DNA of 64,000 nt, from NCBI RefSeq assembly GCF_011064845.1, contig NZ_CP049015.1, positions 3,348,001-3,412,000 of the forward strand, given 5' to 3'. The translations under genes were made by a program, and so were the position numbers. The stretch's first letter is position 1; every line of letters starts with the position of its first letter. Positions 62,778 to 64,000 of the stretch are shown here, piece by piece. The notes under the pieces were generated by a model that did no database searches, was not told the origin of the DNA, and worked only from the letters and a program-made list of their open reading frames with translations. This DNA is from Citrobacter freundii ATCC 8090 = MTCC 1658 = NBRC 12681 (lineage in GTDB: Bacteria > Pseudomonadota > Gammaproteobacteria > Enterobacterales > Enterobacteriaceae).

Positions 62778-64000
62778 ATGAGCCAGAAAACCCTGTTTAC
62801 AAAGTCTGCTCTCGCAGTCGCAGTGGCAATTATCTCCACACAGGCCTGGTCTGCAGGCTTTCAGTTAAACGAATTTTCTTCCTCTGGCCTTGGCCGGGCA
62901 TATTCGGGTGAAGGCGCAATTGCGGATGATGCAGGAAACGCCAGTCGTAACCCGGCACTGATTATGATGTTCGATCGCCCTACTTTTTCTGCGGGTGCAA
63001 TTTTCGTTGACCCGGATGTAGATATTTCCGGTCGCTCGCGTATTGGCAATGACGCCAGCCAGGATAATATCGCCCCAACAGCCTGGATACCGAACGTGCA
63101 TTTTGTTGCTCCGATTAACGATCAGTTTGGTTGGGGGGCCTCAGTCACCTCTAACTACGGCCTGGCTACGGAGTTTAACAATAATTACACAGCAGGCTCG
63201 ATGGGCGGAAAAACCGATTTGGAAACGCTCAATCTAAACCTGAGCGGTGCTTATCGCCTGAACAATCATTTTAGCTTCGGTCTCGGTTTAAACGCCATCT
63301 ATGCCAAAGCGAAGCTTGAACGCTATGCAGGCGATTTACCACAGCAGATCGTTGCAGGCTCCGGGGGTAGAATTCCTCCATCACTGGCTGCGCAATATCC
63401 GGCAGATACACAGATTGCGCGCTTGAAAGGTGACGAATGGGGCTTCGGTTGGAATGCTGGTCTTCTTTATGAAGTAGACAAAGATAACCGCTACGGTTTC
63501 ACCTACCGTTCTGAAGTAAAAATTGACTTCAACGGTGATTACCGCAGCAATCTGCCATCAATGGATCGTATTCCTGCGCAGTTGCGTCCAGTGTTCGCCA
63601 GCCTGCCAGCAGGAACCAACGGCAGTACGATCGATGGTTCACTTGATCTGAACCTGCCGGAAATGTGGGAGTTTTCAGGTTATAACCGCGTTGCACCACA
63701 GTGGGCGGTTCACTACAGCATGGCTTATACCAGCTGGAGTCAGTTCCAGGAGCTGAAAGCAAAAGGCAACAACGGCCAAACCTTGTTCTATAAAGAAGAA
63801 GGCTTCAAAGACTCCTATCGCATCGCGCTCGGTACTACTTATTACTATGATGATACCTGGACGTTCCGTACCGGTATCGCCTTTGATGATAGCCCGGTTC
63901 CGGCAAACCGTCGTTCCATCTCTATTCCGGATCAGGACCGCTTCTGGCTGAGCGCGGGCACAACCTACGCCTTTAATAAGGATGCATCGTTGGATGTTGG
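62778..64000 (+). CDS. fadL: Long-chain fatty acid outer-membrane transporter FadL (partial)
   Basis: FadL is the outer-membrane beta-barrel importer of long-chain fatty acids and a phage receptor. About 407 codons are present; the gene runs off the window end shortly before the expected C-terminus (446 aa in E. coli). A signal peptide of 25 residues ([25 protein letters not shown]) precedes [22 protein letters not shown], which forms the hatch start. I chose ATG 62778, with TGAGGT 7 bases before it; an ATG at 62772 is too close to the ribosome site. Barrel strands match E. coli, but the segments near residues 70-78, 165-215 and 240-275 differ strongly and look like exposed loops. Confidence 0.95.
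   Translation, partial: MSQKTLFTKSALAVAVAIISTQAWSAGFQLNEFSSSGLGRAYSGEGAIADDAGNASRNPALIMMFDRPTFSAGAIFVDPDVDISGRSRIGNDASQDNIAPTAWIPNVHFVAPINDQFGWGASVTSNYGLATEFNNNYTAGSMGGKTDLETLNLNLSGAYRLNNHFSFGLGLNAIYAKAKLERYAGDLPQQIVAGSGGRIPPSLAAQYPADTQIARLKGDEWGFGWNAGLLYEVDKDNRYGFTYRSEVKIDFNGDYRSNLPSMDRIPAQLRPVFASLPAGTNGSTIDGSLDLNLPEMWEFSGYNRVAPQWAVHYSMAYTSWSQFQELKAKGNNGQTLFYKEEGFKDSYRIALGTTYYYDDTWTFRTGIAFDDSPVPANRRSISIPDQDRFWLSAGTTYAFNKDASLDV

Overview
The window is a contiguous piece of chromosome from an enterobacterium of the Escherichia-Salmonella-Citrobacter group. Almost every protein is recognisable, at close to full length, as the orthologue of an E. coli K-12 gene, and the order follows the K-12 map from nuoN to fadL. 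REP/BIME palindromes of the coliform type and one ERIC/IRU repeat support this. A Citrobacter-like host is my best guess, because two K-12 accessory loci are missing (rpnB/yfcI and the yfcO-V fimbrial cluster), a GNAT acetyltransferase sits where rpnB would be, and FadL has unusual loops. The genus is inference, not proof.

Layout. Positions 1-13944 hold the respiratory complex I operon nuoABCDEFGHIJKLMN on the minus strand; nuoN is cut by the window edge. Next come lrhA (minus) and a 927-base AT-rich gap, then alaA and yfbR (plus), yfbS, hxpA, yfbU and yfbV (minus), and the acetate genes ackA-pta (plus). From 26 to 32 kb are yfcC (plus), yfcD-yfcE-yfcF (minus), and yfcG, folX, yfcH and the GNAT gene (plus). 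From 32.2 to 46.5 kb the minus strand carries hisP-hisM-hisQ-hisJ and argT (histidine and lysine/arginine/ornithine uptake), ubiX, purF-cvpA, dedD-folC, accD, dedA, and truA-usg-pdxB. Flk (plus) follows, then mfsA and fabB (minus), mnmC (plus), and a minus-strand run yfcL-epmC-yfcA-mepA-aroC-prmB. The end has smrB (plus), sixA, fadJ-fadI and yfcZ (minus), and the start of fadL (plus), which runs off the end.

The genes cover energy metabolism (complex I, acetate overflow), amino-acid uptake and synthesis, purine, folate, PLP and chorismate synthesis, and fatty-acid metabolism (accD, fabB, fadIJ, fadL). Regulatory sites readable in the sequence tie some of these together: FadR-like sites before fabB, fadI and fadL; a FabR-like palindrome before fabB; a PurR box before cvpA-purF; and sigma-54 promoters before both argT and hisJ, with an NtrC-like site upstream of hisJ.

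I looked for an undescribed system and did not find a convincing one. There is no prophage, CRISPR array, toxin-antitoxin pair, insertion sequence, tRNA or rRNA that I can support. The most interesting signals are regulatory or evolutionary: the GNAT gene, a 19-bp palindrome at the alaA promoter, the paired sigma-54 sites, the ERIC element between accD and folC, the BIME inside the nuo operon, and the divergent FadL loops.
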